Shown here in pieces: positions 26,593 through 37,838 of a stretch of 64,000 bases of DNA; position 1 is the stretch's first letter; each line of letters begins with the position of its first letter. The stretch spans positions 1-64,000 of the forward strand of contig NZ_WTKP01000001.1 in assembly GCF_009793355.1 (NCBI RefSeq). The letters are read 5' to 3'. The notes beneath the pieces are model-generated. The model was not told where the DNA came from and ran no database searches. It saw only the letters and a list, made by a program, of their open reading frames with translations. This stretch comes from Vreelandella zhuhanensis. GTDB taxonomy: Bacteria > Pseudomonadota > Gammaproteobacteria > Pseudomonadales > Halomonadaceae. The translations under genes were made by a program, and so were the position numbers.

Positions 26593-29196
26593 GTGCTTGA
26601 AGCTTACCGTCAACATGTCGAAGAACGTGCCGCCGAGGGTGTTCCCCCCAAGCCTTTGAACGCCGACCAAGCTGCGGCACTGATCGAACTGCTCAAGGCA
26701 CCACCGGCCGGTGAAGAAGAGGTCATTCTTGATCTTCTTACCAACCGCATACCGCCGGGTGTCGATGAAGCTGCTTATGTGAAGGCCGGTTTTCTTACCG
26801 CTATCGCCAAGGGCGAAGCCAGCTCTCCGCTGATCGACAAGATTCATGCGGTCAAGCTGCTAGGCACCATGCAGGGCGGCTATAACATTGTCTCCCTAGT
26901 CGAGCTTCTAGACGACGAAGAACTCGCCAAGGAAGTCGGTGAGCAGCTCAAGCACACGCTATTGATGTTCGACGCCTTTCACGATGTGGAAGAGCGTGCC
27001 AAGAACGGCAATGCCGTCGCCAAGGACGTCATTCAGTCCTGGGCCGAGGCCGAATGGTTCCTGTCCAAGCCGGCCCTGGCCGAAAAGATCACCCTGACGG
27101 TGTTCAAGGTGCCCGGCGAAACCAATACCGATGACCTCTCGCCCGCGCCGGATGCCTGGTCTCGCCCGGACATGCCGTTGCATGCCAACGCCATGCTCAA
27201 GAACGAGCGTGAAGGAATCGAACCGGAAGTGCCCGGCACCACCGGTCCGCTCAAGCAGATCGCCGACGTCAAAGCCAAGGGTTTCCCGGTCGTCTACGTG
27301 GGCGACGTGGTCGGCACCGGCTCCTCGCGCAAGTCCGCTACCAACTCCGTGCTGTGGTTCTTCGGTGATGACATTCCGAACGTACCCAACAAGCGCGCCG
27401 GCGGCTTCTGCTTCGGCGGCAAGATCGCTCCGATCTTCTTCAACACCATGGAAGATTCCGGCGCTCTGCCCATCGAGATGGATGTCGAGAAGATGGCAAT
27501 GGGGGATGTCATCGACGTCTACCCCTACGAAGGCAAGGTGTGCAAGCACGGCACCGACGAGGTCATCACCACCTTCGAACTCAAGACTCAGCTGATTCTT
27601 GATGAAGTGCGCGCCGGCGGCCGCATCCCGCTAATCATCGGTCGCGGCCTGACCGGCAAGGCGCGTGAGTCACTGGGCCTTGAGCCGTCCGATGTCTTCC
27701 GCCTGCCCGAGCAGCCTCACGATACCGGCAAGGGCTATACCCTGGCCCAGAAGATGGTCGGCAAGGCCTGCGGCATGGAAGGCGTTCGCCCGGGCATGTA
27801 CTGCGAACCCAAGATGACCACCGTAGGTTCTCAGGACACCACCGGTCCGATGACTCGCGATGAGCTCAAGGATCTGGCATGCCTGGGCTTCCAGGCCGAC
27901 CTGGTGATGCAGTCATTCTGTCACACCGCGGCTTACCCCAAACCGATCGATGTGGACACTCACCACACCCTGCCTGATTTCATCATGAACCGCGGCGGTG
28001 TCTCACTGCGCCCGGGCGATGGCATCATTCACAGCTGGCTCAACCGTATGCTGTTGCCGGATACCGTCGGTACCGGTGGCGACTCGCACACGCGCTTCCC
28101 GATGGGCATCTCCTTCCCGGCGGGCTCGGGCCTCGTCGCCTTCGCCGCCGCCACCGGCGTCATGCCGCTGGATATGCCGGAATCGGTGCTGGTGCGCTTC
28201 AAGGGCGAGCGTCAGCCGGGCGTCACGCTGCGCGATCTGGTTCACGCCATTCCACTTTACGGTATCAAGGCAGGTCTGCTGACCGTCGCGAAATCCGGCA
28301 AGAAGAATGCTTTCTCCGGCCGCGTCCTCGAAATTGAAGGGCTTGACGACCTCACCGTCGAACAGGCTTTCGAGCTTTCCGATGCCTCCGCCGAGCGCTC
28401 CGCCGCGGGCTGCACCATCACCCTCAGCGAAGAAAGCGTTGCGCAATACCTGAACTCCAACATCACGCTACTCAAGTGGATGATCGGAAACGGTTATGGC
28501 GACGAGCGTACCATCAGCCGTCGTATCGAGGCCATGGAAGCCTGGTTGGCCGACCCGAGCCTGATGCGCGCAGATAAAGATGCCGACTATGCCGAAGTCA
28601 TCGAAATCGACCTGAGCGAAATCAAGGAACCGATCCTCTGCGCGCCGAACGACCCGGACGATGCCCGTCTGCTGTCCGAGGTTGCCGGCGAGAAGATCGA
28701 TGAAGTCTTCATCGGCTCGTGCATGACCAACATCGGCCACTTCCGCGCCGCAGGCAAGTTGCTCGAGAAGCAGCCCGCCGGCAGCCTGAAGACTCGTCTG
28801 TGGCTTGCACCGCCGACCAAGATGGATCAGCATCAGCTGACCGAAGAAGGTTACTACGGCATCTACGGCCGTGCCGGTGCGCGCATGGAAATGCCGGGTT
28901 GCTCTCTGTGCATGGGTAACCAGGCACGGGTTGCAGCGAAGTCCACGGTGGTTTCGACTTCCACACGTAACTTCCCCAACCGCCTGGGCGATGGCGCCAA
29001 TGTCTATCTGGCATCAGCCGAACTTGCCGCTGTCGCAGCCGTGGAAGGTCGCTTGCCCAGCGTTGAAGAATATCAGCGCTACATGAGTGAATTCGACGCC
29101 ATGGCAGGTGAAATCTATCGCTACATGAACTTCCACGAAATCGAGGAATATCAGAAAATTGCCTCGAACGTGATTCCGGTCGCTCAAGAAGCCTGA
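26593..29196 (+). CDS. acnB: AcnB, aconitate hydratase B
   Basis: An 867-residue bifunctional aconitase / 2-methylisocitrate dehydratase of the TCA and methylcitrate cycles. The swapped-domain AcnB order is clear: the HEAT-like N-terminus ([18 protein letters not shown]), then the swivel with [11 protein letters not shown], and the cluster domain with cysteines in [11 protein letters not shown] and [10 protein letters not shown] use the GTG at 26593, behind GAGAGGG, since E. coli AcnB (865 residues) begins at this point. An ATG at 26548 would add 15 residues. A strong terminator follows. Confidence 0.95.
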   Translation: MLEAYRQHVEERAAEGVPPKPLNADQAAALIELLKAPPAGEEEVILDLLTNRIPPGVDEAAYVKAGFLTAIAKGEASSPLIDKIHAVKLLGTMQGGYNIVSLVELLDDEELAKEVGEQLKHTLLMFDAFHDVEERAKNGNAVAKDVIQSWAEAEWFLSKPALAEKITLTVFKVPGETNTDDLSPAPDAWSRPDMPLHANAMLKNEREGIEPEVPGTTGPLKQIADVKAKGFPVVYVGDVVGTGSSRKSATNSVLWFFGDDIPNVPNKRAGGFCFGGKIAPIFFNTMEDSGALPIEMDVEKMAMGDVIDVYPYEGKVCKHGTDEVITTFELKTQLILDEVRAGGRIPLIIGRGLTGKARESLGLEPSDVFRLPEQPHDTGKGYTLAQKMVGKACGMEGVRPGMYCEPKMTTVGSQDTTGPMTRDELKDLACLGFQADLVMQSFCHTAAYPKPIDVDTHHTLPDFIMNRGGVSLRPGDGIIHSWLNRMLLPDTVGTGGDSHTRFPMGISFPAGSGLVAFAAATGVMPLDMPESVLVRFKGERQPGVTLRDLVHAIPLYGIKAGLLTVAKSGKKNAFSGRVLEIEGLDDLTVEQAFELSDASAERSAAGCTITLSEESVAQYLNSNITLLKWMIGNGYGDERTISRRIEAMEAWLADPSLMRADKDADYAEVIEIDLSEIKEPILCAPNDPDDARLLSEVAGEKIDEVFIGSCMTNIGHFRAAGKLLEKQPAGSLKTRLWLAPPTKMDQHQLTEEGYYGIYGRAGARMEMPGCSLCMGNQARVAAKSTVVSTSTRNFPNRLGDGANVYLASAELAAVAAVEGRLPSVEEYQRYMSEFDAMAGEIYRYMNFHEIEEYQKIASNVIPVAQEA

Positions 29197-29226
29197 TTCT
29201 AGCGTTCTTCTGAGTCGATGACTGAG

Positions 29227-29268
29227 CGCCCCACCCACGTCGATTTGACAGGGTGGGGCGTTTTTTTT
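29227..29268 (+). terminator. Rho-independent terminator of acnB
   Basis: A perfect 10-bp GC-rich stem (CGCCCCACCC / GGGTGGGGCG) with a 14-base loop and eight consecutive T residues on the plus strand, 30 bases after the acnB stop. Confidence 0.93.
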
Positions 29269-29310
29269 AGCGTTTGAATACGCGTTACTATTTTCCTGGA
29301 GATTTTCCCC

Positions 29311-29799
29311 ATGGCCCAGATTGTCACCCCAGACATTTGCGATGCCCACCCGGACGTGGTGGTACTCGATCCTGTTTTCGTCAACTACGGAGGAATAGAT
29401 GCCTTTGCCGGCCCGATTCGCACCATAAAATGCTTCGAAGACAACTCCCTGGTCAAACAGGCCCTTGCCGAAACCGGTGGAGGCGCCGTGCTGGTAGTGG
29501 ATGCCGGTGGCTCGCATCGCTGCGCAATGCTCGGTGATATGGTGGCAAGGCAAGCAGTGGAAAATGGCTGGGCGGGTGTGATCATGTACGGCTGTGTAAG
29601 AGATGTGGACATACTCGCCGAACTTGAGCTGGGCATTCAGGCGCTGGGCAATCATCCACGCAAGAGTGAAAAACGCAACGAAGGTCAGCGTGATATTCCC
29701 GTGACATTCGCCGGCGCCACCCTTACCCCGGGCCAATGGATATATGCCGACAATAACGGCATTGTACTGGCGCAGCACGAGCTCACCCTTCCTACCTGA
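29311..29799 (+). CDS. rraA: RraA, regulator of RNase E activity
   Basis: A 162-residue protein matching RraA across its length, with VDAGGSHRCAMLGDMVARQAV in the centre and a YGCVRDVD motif. In E. coli it binds RNase E and dampens mRNA degradation. The fold is shared with HMG/CHA aldolases, so a lyase activity cannot be excluded. The start follows a GGAG site and the gene has its own upstream terminator from acnB. Its stop codon lies inside an 18-base direct duplication. Confidence 0.92.
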   Translation: MAQIVTPDICDAHPDVVVLDPVFVNYGGIDAFAGPIRTIKCFEDNSLVKQALAETGGGAVLVVDAGGSHRCAMLGDMVARQAVENGWAGVIMYGCVRDVDILAELELGIQALGNHPRKSEKRNEGQRDIPVTFAGATLTPGQWIYADNNGIVLAQHELTLPT

Positions 29800-29829
29800 C
29801 TCACAGTTCACACCTGACTCACAGTTCAC
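29794..29829 (+). repeat. 18-bp tandem duplication at the rraA 3' end
   Basis: ACCTGACTCACAGTTCAC occurs twice back to back. The first copy contains the rraA TGA stop, so the duplication does not change the protein. Confidence 0.9.
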
Positions 29830-29866
29830 ACCCGAATAGGCACGGTTTGCCAGGGAAGGCCCGACA

Positions 29867-31795
29867 ATGCCACCCTGGCAGATCATTTTTCTTCAAAATG
29901 GTCTCCAAGCATTCATGCAGCCGCTTTCACGTCTCGGTTTTGACCTTTTGCGTACCTTTCGCGATCACCTGCGTCCGCTGATCGCCTATCACCTTTTTTT
30001 CACGCTGCTTTCAACCGCCCTGCTGCTGCCGGCGGTGGCCTGGTCGGTACGCTTCGTGCTGGCCCAGTTCAACCGTACCGTGATCACCCTTGATGAACTG
30101 ATATTGCTGTTATTCAGCCCTGCGGGCGTGCTAGTCATGTTGGTGGCGCTGGGGCTTTCATTTACGGTGCTTTACCTGCAACAGGCAGGCATGATCCAGG
30201 TCGCGGCAAGGCCCCGGGACAATCACTTTCGACTGGCGTTCGAGGCACTCTGGCTGAGCTTAAGACGGCTACCGGCACTGGCAGGACTGGTGGTGATGCA
30301 GGTCGGCTCACACCTTCTGCTGGCGGTACCCTTCATGCTGGGTATTGCCTGGCTTTACGGGGCTTGGCTCGGCGACCTGGAGCCCTATTACGTTCAGCGC
30401 ATTCGCCCGGCCGCGCTATGGTATTTCCTGGCGACGGCACTACCGCTAATCGGCCTCTGGCTGTGGCTGACGTGCTGGCTGTACCTGCGCTGGATTCTGG
30501 CCTTGCCCCTGGTCACCCTGGAAAATCTCTCACCACAAGCCGCGCTCAAGCGAAGTGTGTGGTTGACGCGAGGCTGGCAGCGCTCAATCGGCGTGGCCGT
30601 ATTCGGCGTCCTGGCCCTGGTGATACTTCTTCCCTTGCTGACGACGCTGCTGTTCGACCGCTTTTTCACACCTCTGTTATGGCTGCTTCCCGAGCGTAAC
30701 GCGGTGTTGATTCCCGCCATGCTGGTTTACCTGACCGGCTATCTGCTTATCACCCTGGCAATCACCTTCGTCGGCATTGCCGCCAACGCCCTGCTCTCGG
30801 CCAGTCTTTATTTGCAGCTGGCTCACCAAAAAGCGCGCCCCACACCACCACCCGCCGACGCACACCCCGGCCGCCTGGCCTGGATGGTGGAGCTTGGTGT
30901 ACTGCTATTTGCCGTATCCCAAGCCTGGCTGATCATCAATAGTTTCGATATTCGCGATGAGGTGGCCAATATCGCCCACCGCGGCAGCTCGATGGTCGCA
31001 CCGGAAAACACCCTTGCCGCTGTGGAACAGGCCATCAAGGATAATGCCACCCATGTGGAAATTGATGTGCGCCTGACCGCCGACAACGAAGTGGTGCTCC
31101 ATCATGATCGCAGCCTGCAACGCCTTGTCGGTGACCCGCGCAACCTGAGTGATCTCAGCCTGGAACAACTGAGCATTTTCGATATGGGCAGCTGGTTCGG
31201 GGATGCCTTTGTCGGTGAACGGATTGCCACCCTCAGCGAGGCACTTGCCACGGTTCGCGGCAGAAGCGCTCTGATGATCGACATGAAGCCCGAGCCGGGA
31301 AATGAAATAGCCTTGTTGGAGGCTGTGATTGAAGCACTGCACGACGAGGCGGCCATTCGCCTGGCCTGCCATACGCAAGCCCCACCCATGACGCGCAGAC
31401 GCTGCGGCAACCCCGACGTCATCGAAGAAAGCCGTCTTGCGGTGATGTCGCCCTGGGTGGTCGAGGAAATCAAGCGCCGCGAGCCCGAGCTACGGGTGAC
31501 GCTGCTGGCACAGCTGATCTTGCTTGGCACGCTGGACCGTCGCCAGTTCGACGCCTTGGGGCTGCGCCATAACCGCATCACTGAGACCGAAATCAAGCTG
31601 GCCACTCAGTACGGTTATGAAATACACGCCTGGACGGTCAATGATCCCGCACGCATGTCACAGCTGATTGATTTAGGCGTAGATGCCATCATCACCGATT
31701 ACCCGGCTCGCTTGGCTGATCTAATAGCCGAACGCCGCGAGCTGAGCGATGGCGAGCTGTTACTGGTAAAGCTGCGCAACTGGCTGCGCCATTGA
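29867..31795 (+). CDS. Glycerophosphodiester phosphodiesterase with membrane-integrated N-terminus
   Basis: A 642-residue protein in two parts. About residues 1-355 contain six or more membrane helices of the GDPD membrane domain. About 365-625 form a GDPD TIM-barrel with IAHRGSSMVAPENT, EIDVRLTADNEVVLHHD and IDMKPE, the catalytic and metal residues. It would hydrolyse glycerophosphodiesters released from phospholipids to an alcohol and glycerol-3-phosphate. The ATG follows AGGGAAGG. The gene ends two bases from the end of the convergent ggt gene. Confidence 0.9.
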   Translation: MPPWQIIFLQNGLQAFMQPLSRLGFDLLRTFRDHLRPLIAYHLFFTLLSTALLLPAVAWSVRFVLAQFNRTVITLDELILLLFSPAGVLVMLVALGLSFTVLYLQQAGMIQVAARPRDNHFRLAFEALWLSLRRLPALAGLVVMQVGSHLLLAVPFMLGIAWLYGAWLGDLEPYYVQRIRPAALWYFLATALPLIGLWLWLTCWLYLRWILALPLVTLENLSPQAALKRSVWLTRGWQRSIGVAVFGVLALVILLPLLTTLLFDRFFTPLLWLLPERNAVLIPAMLVYLTGYLLITLAITFVGIAANALLSASLYLQLAHQKARPTPPPADAHPGRLAWMVELGVLLFAVSQAWLIINSFDIRDEVANIAHRGSSMVAPENTLAAVEQAIKDNATHVEIDVRLTADNEVVLHHDRSLQRLVGDPRNLSDLSLEQLSIFDMGSWFGDAFVGERIATLSEALATVRGRSALMIDMKPEPGNEIALLEAVIEALHDEAAIRLACHTQAPPMTRRRCGNPDVIEESRLAVMSPWVVEEIKRREPELRVTLLAQLILLGTLDRRQFDALGLRHNRITETEIKLATQYGYEIHAWTVNDPARMSQLIDLGVDAIITDYPARLADLIAERRELSDGELLLVKLRNWLRH

Positions 31796-31797
31796 GT

Positions 31798-33588
31798 TCA
31801 TTCACCCATCACCACGCCTTCGCGGCGCGGGTCGGCACCTCCGAACAGCTCGCCTTCCGGCTGGCGCACAATGACTTGCAAGCCGCTGGTCAATTCGCGT
31901 TCGCTGACCTCATGGCCGCGCTCGCTGAGCGAAATCCGGGTAGTTTCAGGGAACCGGCCTTCCTCCAGATAAACAGGGCCACCCAGCGTAATCGCATGCG
32001 GTAGGTCAAGCGCTTGCTGAGCATTCATGCCCCAATCGCGCAAGGCAATCAGGGTGCGCGCAGTATAATGAATAATCGCCGCGCCACCGGGAGAGCCTAG
32101 GCTGGCTACCAGATCACCCCCATCGCGCTCGAATACCAACGTCGGACTCATGCTCGAGCGTGGCCGTTTCCCGGGCTCGACACGATTAGCCACTAACAGA
32201 CCATCCACTTGCGGGGTAAACGAAAAATCCGTCAGCTCGTTATTGAGCAAATAGCCCCCCGGCAAGCCGGTGCCGCCATCGGCAAGTATCCGCGAGCCGA
32301 AGGCCTGTTCGATCGTCGTGGTCATGGCCACGGCCCGCCCCTCGACATCGATGATACTGATATGGCTGGTACCGTATTCCGGCTGTTGCGGCTGGGAGGC
32401 CCAGGTCATGATCACTTCCCCGGGTCTGCCCGGTTCGGCCTCGCTGCCCATGGTCTGGCTCTCGATTAGCTCCGCTCGCAAGGCCAGGTAATCCGGGTGC
32501 AGCATCAGCGCCCAATCTTCGCCAGGGGCACTCACATAGTCTGGATCGGCGATATAACGCCCCCGATCGGCAAATGCCAAGCGCGAGGCTTCCAGAAATT
32601 GATGCAACCAGGCGGCGCTGGGAACGCCCGCTTCCAGGGGAGCCTCGACGAGCGGCAGATGATCCAGCATACCGAGAATCTGCATGATGGTCAGATGCCC
32701 GGAAGAAGGCGGTGGAAAACCGCACACCTCCCATTGCTGCCATGCGGTGCAGAGCGGTTCGCGTACCTTGGCCTCATAATCCTCGAGATCCGCCAGGGTC
32801 ATGGCACCCGGGCGACTTGGATGCGACTGGACGCGTGCCACCAGGTCCTCGGCGATACTCCCCTGGTGCAGGGCATCGCTGCCTTTCTCGGCGATCGCCT
32901 CCAATATTTCCGCCAAGGCGGGATTGCGCAGCGTTTCGCCTACCTCCAGTGCCTCGCCTTCCTCGGTGTAATAAAACTGCCTCGCCAAGGGGTCTTCGCG
33001 CAAGTACCTATCATTGGCCAGGCTGGCATGTAATCGCTGGCTTACCACAAAGCCTTGCTTCGCCAGGGTAATGGCCGGTGTGAACAACGCTTCCCAGGCT
33101 AGCGCGCCATGTTCGGCATGGGCCATTTCCAACATCTTGAGCGTTCCCGGCACGCCTACCGAGAGGCCGCTGGCCACTGCCTCCATGAATTCCAGGGGTT
33201 CGCCATCTTCCAGAAAAAGCGTTTCGTCCACGGCGTCGGGAGCGGTTTCACGCCCATCGTAAGTCTTCACCTCGTCACCATCGTAGTGCATCAGAAAAGC
33301 ACCGCCCCCGATACCGCTGGATTGCGGCTCGACCAGCATAAGTACCATTTTCACGGCAATGGCGGCGTCCACTGCGCTTCCACCCGCCTCTATCACTTGA
33401 TAGCCCGCATCGGTAGCCAAGGGATTCGCCGCGGCCACGGCAAATGTCTGCATTTCCCAGCCGGGTTTTTCCGTATACCCGGAATCGACTTCCGGGCTAA
33501 TCGAAGGCGTGGTATACGTGAAGCCCAAGGCGGTCACTGGAATAATCAGCGACAAGGAAACCGCCACGGAGGATAGGCGCAGTGTCAT
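31798..33588 (-). CDS. ggt: Gamma-glutamyltransferase, periplasmic
   Basis: A 596-residue precursor with a signal peptide (about residues 1-22). The autoprocessing nucleophile threonine occurs in GTSHISIID near residue 400, with the downstream GG loop (PGGYLLNNELTDFS) and the RPRSSMSPTLVF substrate segment. The enzyme self-cleaves into large and small subunits and transfers or hydrolyses the gamma-glutamyl group of glutathione. The small subunit C-terminus appears complete (VMGE). There is no obvious terminator in the two-base gap to the convergent GDPD gene. Confidence 0.93.
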   Translation of the reverse strand: MTLRLSSVAVSLSLIIPVTALGFTYTTPSISPEVDSGYTEKPGWEMQTFAVAAANPLATDAGYQVIEAGGSAVDAAIAVKMVLMLVEPQSSGIGGGAFLMHYDGDEVKTYDGRETAPDAVDETLFLEDGEPLEFMEAVASGLSVGVPGTLKMLEMAHAEHGALAWEALFTPAITLAKQGFVVSQRLHASLANDRYLREDPLARQFYYTEEGEALEVGETLRNPALAEILEAIAEKGSDALHQGSIAEDLVARVQSHPSRPGAMTLADLEDYEAKVREPLCTAWQQWEVCGFPPPSSGHLTIMQILGMLDHLPLVEAPLEAGVPSAAWLHQFLEASRLAFADRGRYIADPDYVSAPGEDWALMLHPDYLALRAELIESQTMGSEAEPGRPGEVIMTWASQPQQPEYGTSHISIIDVEGRAVAMTTTIEQAFGSRILADGGTGLPGGYLLNNELTDFSFTPQVDGLLVANRVEPGKRPRSSMSPTLVFERDGGDLVASLGSPGGAAIIHYTARTLIALRDWGMNAQQALDLPHAITLGGPVYLEEGRFPETTRISLSERGHEVSERELTSGLQVIVRQPEGELFGGADPRREGVVMGE

Positions 33589-33664
33589 GGTCAGGCTCCT
33601 GGATGAATGACGACTTCAATGCAGCATAGTCAATTTTCTGGGTGTCTCGGAAGCCTCCAACGAA

Positions 33665-33688
33665 AAGCCCGACGAAAACGTCGGGCTT
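33665..33688 (-). terminator. Terminator downstream of ppsA
   Basis: A perfect 10-bp stem (AAGCCCGACG / CGTCGGGCTT) with a four-base loop lies between ppsA and ggt, both minus strand. Four T residues follow on the minus strand, and a better T-run follows on the plus strand, so it may also block reverse transcription. Confidence 0.8.
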
Positions 33689-33738
33689 TTATTTTCTTTA
33701 ACACATTTACCTGGAACGGTCCTGGTTCAAGCGAAGCG

Positions 33739-36111
33739 TCAATCGATGGTTTCACCCGCCAGCATGAACCAGGTTTCGAGTACTGCATCCGGATTCAGGG
33801 AAACCGAATCGATGCCCTGCTCCATCAGCCATTTGGCCAGATCCGGATGATCCGAAGGCCCCTGACCGCAGATACCTACGTACTTGCCCTGCGCCTTGCA
33901 CGCTTGTATCGCCATCGCCAACAGCTTCTTGACGGCAGGATTACGCTCGTCGAACAGATGCGCCACGATGCCTGAATCTCGATCCAGCCCCAGGGTGAGC
34001 TGGGTCAGGTCGTTGGAGCCGATGGAGAAGCCGTCGAAATATTCGAGGAACTCATCCGCCAGCAACGCATTGGCGGGCAGTTCGCACATCATGATGACCT
34101 TGAGGCCGTTCTCGCCACGGGTAAGGCCATTGGCTGACAGCAGCTCCACCACTTCCCGGGCTTCATCGGTGGTGCGTACGAAGGGCACCATGATCTCGAT
34201 GTTATCCAGGCCCATATCTTCACGCACACGCTTGAGCGCTCGGCATTCCAGCTCAAAACACGGCCGGAAAGCATCGGAGATGTAACGCGAGGCACCACGG
34301 AAACCCAGCATGGGGTTTTCTTCGCCTGGCTCGTAGAGTTTGCCGCCGATCAGGTTTTCGTACTCATTGGACTTGAAGTCGGACAGGCGCACGATCACCC
34401 GCTGAGGATGGAAGGCCGCCGCCAGGGTGGAAATGCCTTCGACCAGTTTATCCACGTAAAAACTGACCGGGTCGGCGTAACCTGCGGTACGCATATCGAT
34501 GATCTGCTGCAAATCGGCAGGCAAGGTGTCGTACTCGAGCAGCGCCTTGGGATGAACGCCGATCATGCGGTTGATGATGAATTCCAGCCGCGCCAGGCCG
34601 ACGCCGGCATTCGGTAAACCGGCAAAACCAAAGGCACGGTCCGGGTTACCCACGTTCATCATGATCTTGAAGGGAATTTCCGGCATGGCATTGACGCTGG
34701 AAACCTTGCAATCGAAGTCGAGCAGCCCTTCATAGACATGGCCGGCGTCACCTTCGGCGCAGGATACCGTGACATCCCGACCATCGCTCAGCAGTACAGT
34801 GGCATCGCCGCAGCCAACCACCGCGGGAATGCCCAGTTCTCGTGCGATAATCGCCGCATGGCAGGTGCGCCCTCCCCGATTGGTGACAATCGCCGAGGCA
34901 CGCTTCATGATCGGCTCCCAGTCAGGGTCGGTCATGTCGGTAACCAGTACATCACCCGGCAGAATCTTGTCCATATCATCCGGGGAAAGCACTACCTTGA
35001 CCGCACCACTGCCTATACGCTGGCCAATGGCACGTCCGGTTACCAGGGTTCTGCCCTTCTCTTTCAGATGAAAGCGCTCCAGCTTGCCGCCTTCCTGTTG
35101 CGATACCACGGTCTCCGGGCGGGCCTGAACGATGTAAAGTTCGCCATCGTCGCCGTCCAGTGCCCATTCGATATCCATCGGGCGTTGGTAGTGCTGTTCG
35201 ATGGTCACCGCCTGACGCGAAAGCGACATGATTTGCTCGTCGTTCAGGCAGAAGCGACCACGATCCGCCAAGGGCACATCCACCGTGGCCACCGACTTGC
35301 CGGCACTGGCATCGTCGGTGTAGATCATCTTGATCAACTTGGAACCCAAGTTACGGCGCAATACCGCAGGGCGACCGGCAGCCAGCGTGGGTTTATGAAC
35401 ATAGAATTCATCGGGATTCACCGCACCCTGAACCACGGTTTCACCCAAGCCCCAGGAGGCGGTGACGAATACCGCATCACGGTAGCCGGATTCGGTGTCC
35501 AGCGTGAACACCACCCCACTGGCACCGGTTTCCGAGCGCACCATCTTTTGTACACCGGCGGACAACGCCACGTTTTCATGGGCATAGCCACGGTGCACCC
35601 GGTAGGAAATCGCCCGGTCATTGAACAAGGAAGCAAAGACTTCGTGAACGGCACGCTTGATGTTGTCGAAGCCTTCGATGTTGAGAAAGGTTTCCTGCTG
35701 GCCGGCAAAGGAGGCATCCGGCAAATCTTCTGCCGTGGCGGAACTGCGCACGGCAACCTTCAGATTGGGATGCTGCGTCTGAAGCTTCCCATAGGCCTCG
35801 CGCAAGGCGGCTTCGAATGTCGGGGGCAGGGGCGTGTCGATTACCCATTGACGAATCTTGGCACCTACTTGCGCCAGCGCCTTGACATCATCCACATCCA
35901 GGCGTGACAAGGCAGTGTTGATGCGCTCATTCAGGCCTTCGTGGGAGAGAAACTCGCGATAAGCATGAGCAGTGGTGGCAAAGCCGCCGGGTACCGTGAC
36001 ACCAACTTCCGACAGGTTCGAGATCATTTCGCCGAGAGAGGCGTTTTTGCCACCCACGCGTTCGACATCTGTCATACCTAGCTGATCGAACCACAGAATG
36101 TACTCTTCCAC
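33739..36111 (-). CDS. ppsA: Phosphoenolpyruvate synthase (pyruvate, water dikinase)
   Basis: A 790-residue enzyme converting pyruvate and ATP to PEP, AMP and phosphate for gluconeogenesis. N-terminal ATP-grasp region with [14 protein letters not shown], the swivelling phosphohistidine in [21 protein letters not shown] region, and the C-terminal PEP-binding barrel. I place the start at GTG 36111 because AAGGGGG lies five bases upstream and the product begins [12 protein letters not shown], as in relatives. The open frame to 36213 has no better site. The divergent gene at 36345 encodes its regulator PpsR. Confidence 0.94.
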   Translation of the reverse strand: MEEYILWFDQLGMTDVERVGGKNASLGEMISNLSEVGVTVPGGFATTAHAYREFLSHEGLNERINTALSRLDVDDVKALAQVGAKIRQWVIDTPLPPTFEAALREAYGKLQTQHPNLKVAVRSSATAEDLPDASFAGQQETFLNIEGFDNIKRAVHEVFASLFNDRAISYRVHRGYAHENVALSAGVQKMVRSETGASGVVFTLDTESGYRDAVFVTASWGLGETVVQGAVNPDEFYVHKPTLAAGRPAVLRRNLGSKLIKMIYTDDASAGKSVATVDVPLADRGRFCLNDEQIMSLSRQAVTIEQHYQRPMDIEWALDGDDGELYIVQARPETVVSQQEGGKLERFHLKEKGRTLVTGRAIGQRIGSGAVKVVLSPDDMDKILPGDVLVTDMTDPDWEPIMKRASAIVTNRGGRTCHAAIIARELGIPAVVGCGDATVLLSDGRDVTVSCAEGDAGHVYEGLLDFDCKVSSVNAMPEIPFKIMMNVGNPDRAFGFAGLPNAGVGLARLEFIINRMIGVHPKALLEYDTLPADLQQIIDMRTAGYADPVSFYVDKLVEGISTLAAAFHPQRVIVRLSDFKSNEYENLIGGKLYEPGEENPMLGFRGASRYISDAFRPCFELECRALKRVREDMGLDNIEIMVPFVRTTDEAREVVELLSANGLTRGENGLKVIMMCELPANALLADEFLEYFDGFSIGSNDLTQLTLGLDRDSGIVAHLFDERNPAVKKLLAMAIQACKAQGKYVGICGQGPSDHPDLAKWLMEQGIDSVSLNPDAVLETWFMLAGETID

Positions 36112-36344
36112 GCAACCCCCTTGCATAACGACACCGGTAAGCCCAGATGGGCCGCCAAAAATGGAGGTTGCTACCCTATCACCGCAATCAGATATTCGCC
36201 ATTGGTCTAACATCGAAGTAGGTGGAGGTTTTTTACAACAAGCAGGGTTTTGTGAATGATTATGTAGTCGTTAGCGGCACGAAGGATTGTGTCGACCGCC
36301 AAGCAGGCTGACAATAACCCTTCATTTTTCAAAGAGTCGGCGAG

Positions 36345-37178
36345 ATGACACGTACTGCTTTTTTTATTTCCGATGGCACCGGGATTACTGCGGAAAGCCT
36401 GGGGCGCAGCTTATTGGCGCAATTTGAAAACGTCGAGATTCGCATGCTGACCAAGCCGTATATCGACGATCTGGAAAAGGCCCAGGCGTTGGTGGATATC
36501 ATCGATGCTGCTGCGGTTCGTGACGGTGAGCGTCCGATCATTATCGACACCATCGTCGATCAGCGCATACGCGACGTGATCCGAAAGGCGTCCGGTTTCA
36601 AAGTGGACATCTTCTCGACGTTTCTGAAACCGTTGGAGCAGGAACTCGACACTCACTCCTCGTATAGCGTAGGCCGCACCCATTCCATCGGAAGCGACGA
36701 TGTGTATATGGACCGGATTCATTCGGTGCACTTCGCTCTGGACAACGATGATGGCGCTCGCACGCATCAATATGCCGAAGCGGATATCATTCTGGTCGGG
36801 GTATCACGTTGCGGCAAAACGCCCACGTCGCTTTATCTGGCGCTGCAGTTCGGTATCCGAGCAGCCAATTATCCTTTGACGGAGGATGATCAGGACGAAG
36901 ACGGCTTCCTGAAGATGCCCAAAGCCTTGGCCCCGTATCGGAGTAAATTATTCGGCTTGACCATCGATGCTCGTCGACTCGCCGCTATTCGCCATGAACG
37001 CCGCCCCAATAGTCGCTACAGTTCCATGGATCAATGCCTGCAAGAGGTTGAGCAGGCGGAGTCGCTGTATCGCAGCATGCATATTCCCTACCTTGATACG
37101 ACCCGCTCTTCCGTCGAGGAAATCTCTACCCGCATGATCGCAGAAACCGGATTGAAGCGGCGTTTCTCACCTCACTGA
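36345..37178 (+). CDS. ppsR: PpsR, bifunctional PEP synthase kinase/phosphorylase
   Basis: A 277-residue regulatory protein of the DUF299/PSRP family. It inactivates PEP synthase by ADP-dependent phosphorylation of the threonine next to the catalytic histidine and reactivates it by phosphorolysis. The opening [18 protein letters not shown] and the P-loop-like [15 protein letters not shown] are diagnostic. It is divergent from ppsA across a 233-base intergenic region, so enzyme and regulator can be coordinated. Confidence 0.95.
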   Translation: MTRTAFFISDGTGITAESLGRSLLAQFENVEIRMLTKPYIDDLEKAQALVDIIDAAAVRDGERPIIIDTIVDQRIRDVIRKASGFKVDIFSTFLKPLEQELDTHSSYSVGRTHSIGSDDVYMDRIHSVHFALDNDDGARTHQYAEADIILVGVSRCGKTPTSLYLALQFGIRAANYPLTEDDQDEDGFLKMPKALAPYRSKLFGLTIDARRLAAIRHERRPNSRYSSMDQCLQEVEQAESLYRSMHIPYLDTTRSSVEEISTRMIAETGLKRRFSPH

Positions 37179-37208
37179 CAGCTTCCTTTCATTCAAGGGG
37201 GACTTTAT

Positions 37209-37787
37209 TTATAGCCCTTCCGGAGCAAAGATACCTGGAGCGTTCCGCCAGTAGCCCTTGTAATCCATACCAAAACCAAAAACGTAACGATCGACCACTT
37301 CAAGACCGCAGTAATTGGCCTTGAGCCCAGGCACGGCCTTGCGGTCGTGCTGCTTGTCGACCAATACCGCCGTGGTGATGCTGGCCGCTTTTGCTTCCTT
37401 GCAGTACGCCAGAATAGCCGCCAGGGTGGCCCCTTCATCCAGAATGTCGTCGACAATCACGACGTGCCGCCCGGCCATGGGAATCTCCGGCGATACCCGC
37501 CAGAACAGCTCACCGCCACGTAACTCGTTGCGATAACGCGTGGCATGCAGATAATCGACTTCCAACGGAAAGCCCAGGCGAGTCAACAAGTGTCCGGTCG
37601 TGATCAGGCCACCATTCATCACACAATAAAAGACCGGCAGCTTATCGCCCAGATCCCGCGTAATAGCTTCCGCCATGCGATCCAGAGCGAGTTCAACCTC
37701 GTCTTGTGAAATCAGGCAATCCGCGTTATTCATTATTTCACGCATGGTCGCCAGAGACTCACCCGCTTCCATACCCAGCTTTACCAT
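37209..37787 (-). CDS. hpt: Hypoxanthine-guanine phosphoribosyltransferase
   Basis: A 192-residue purine salvage enzyme of the type I PRTase fold. The PRPP loop is VVIVDDILDEGATLAAIL, and YCVMNGGLITTGHLL corresponds to the pyrophosphate-binding loop. It makes IMP or GMP from hypoxanthine or guanine. It complements adenine deaminase (2974-3975), which makes hypoxanthine, and competes with xanthine dehydrogenase (46.8 kb). It lies upstream in the minus direction of no close partner and converges with ppsR, 30 bases apart. Confidence 0.9.
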   Translation of the reverse strand: MVKLGMEAGESLATMREIMNNADCLISQDEVELALDRMAEAITRDLGDKLPVFYCVMNGGLITTGHLLTRLGFPLEVDYLHATRYRNELRGGELFWRVSPEIPMAGRHVVIVDDILDEGATLAAILAYCKEAKAASITTAVLVDKQHDRKAVPGLKANYCGLEVVDRYVFGFGMDYKGYWRNAPGIFAPEGL

Positions 37788-37838
37788 TTACCGCACTCCA
37801 CGTTGTAATTGCATTCATTGTATCTGCATTAAAGGGTG

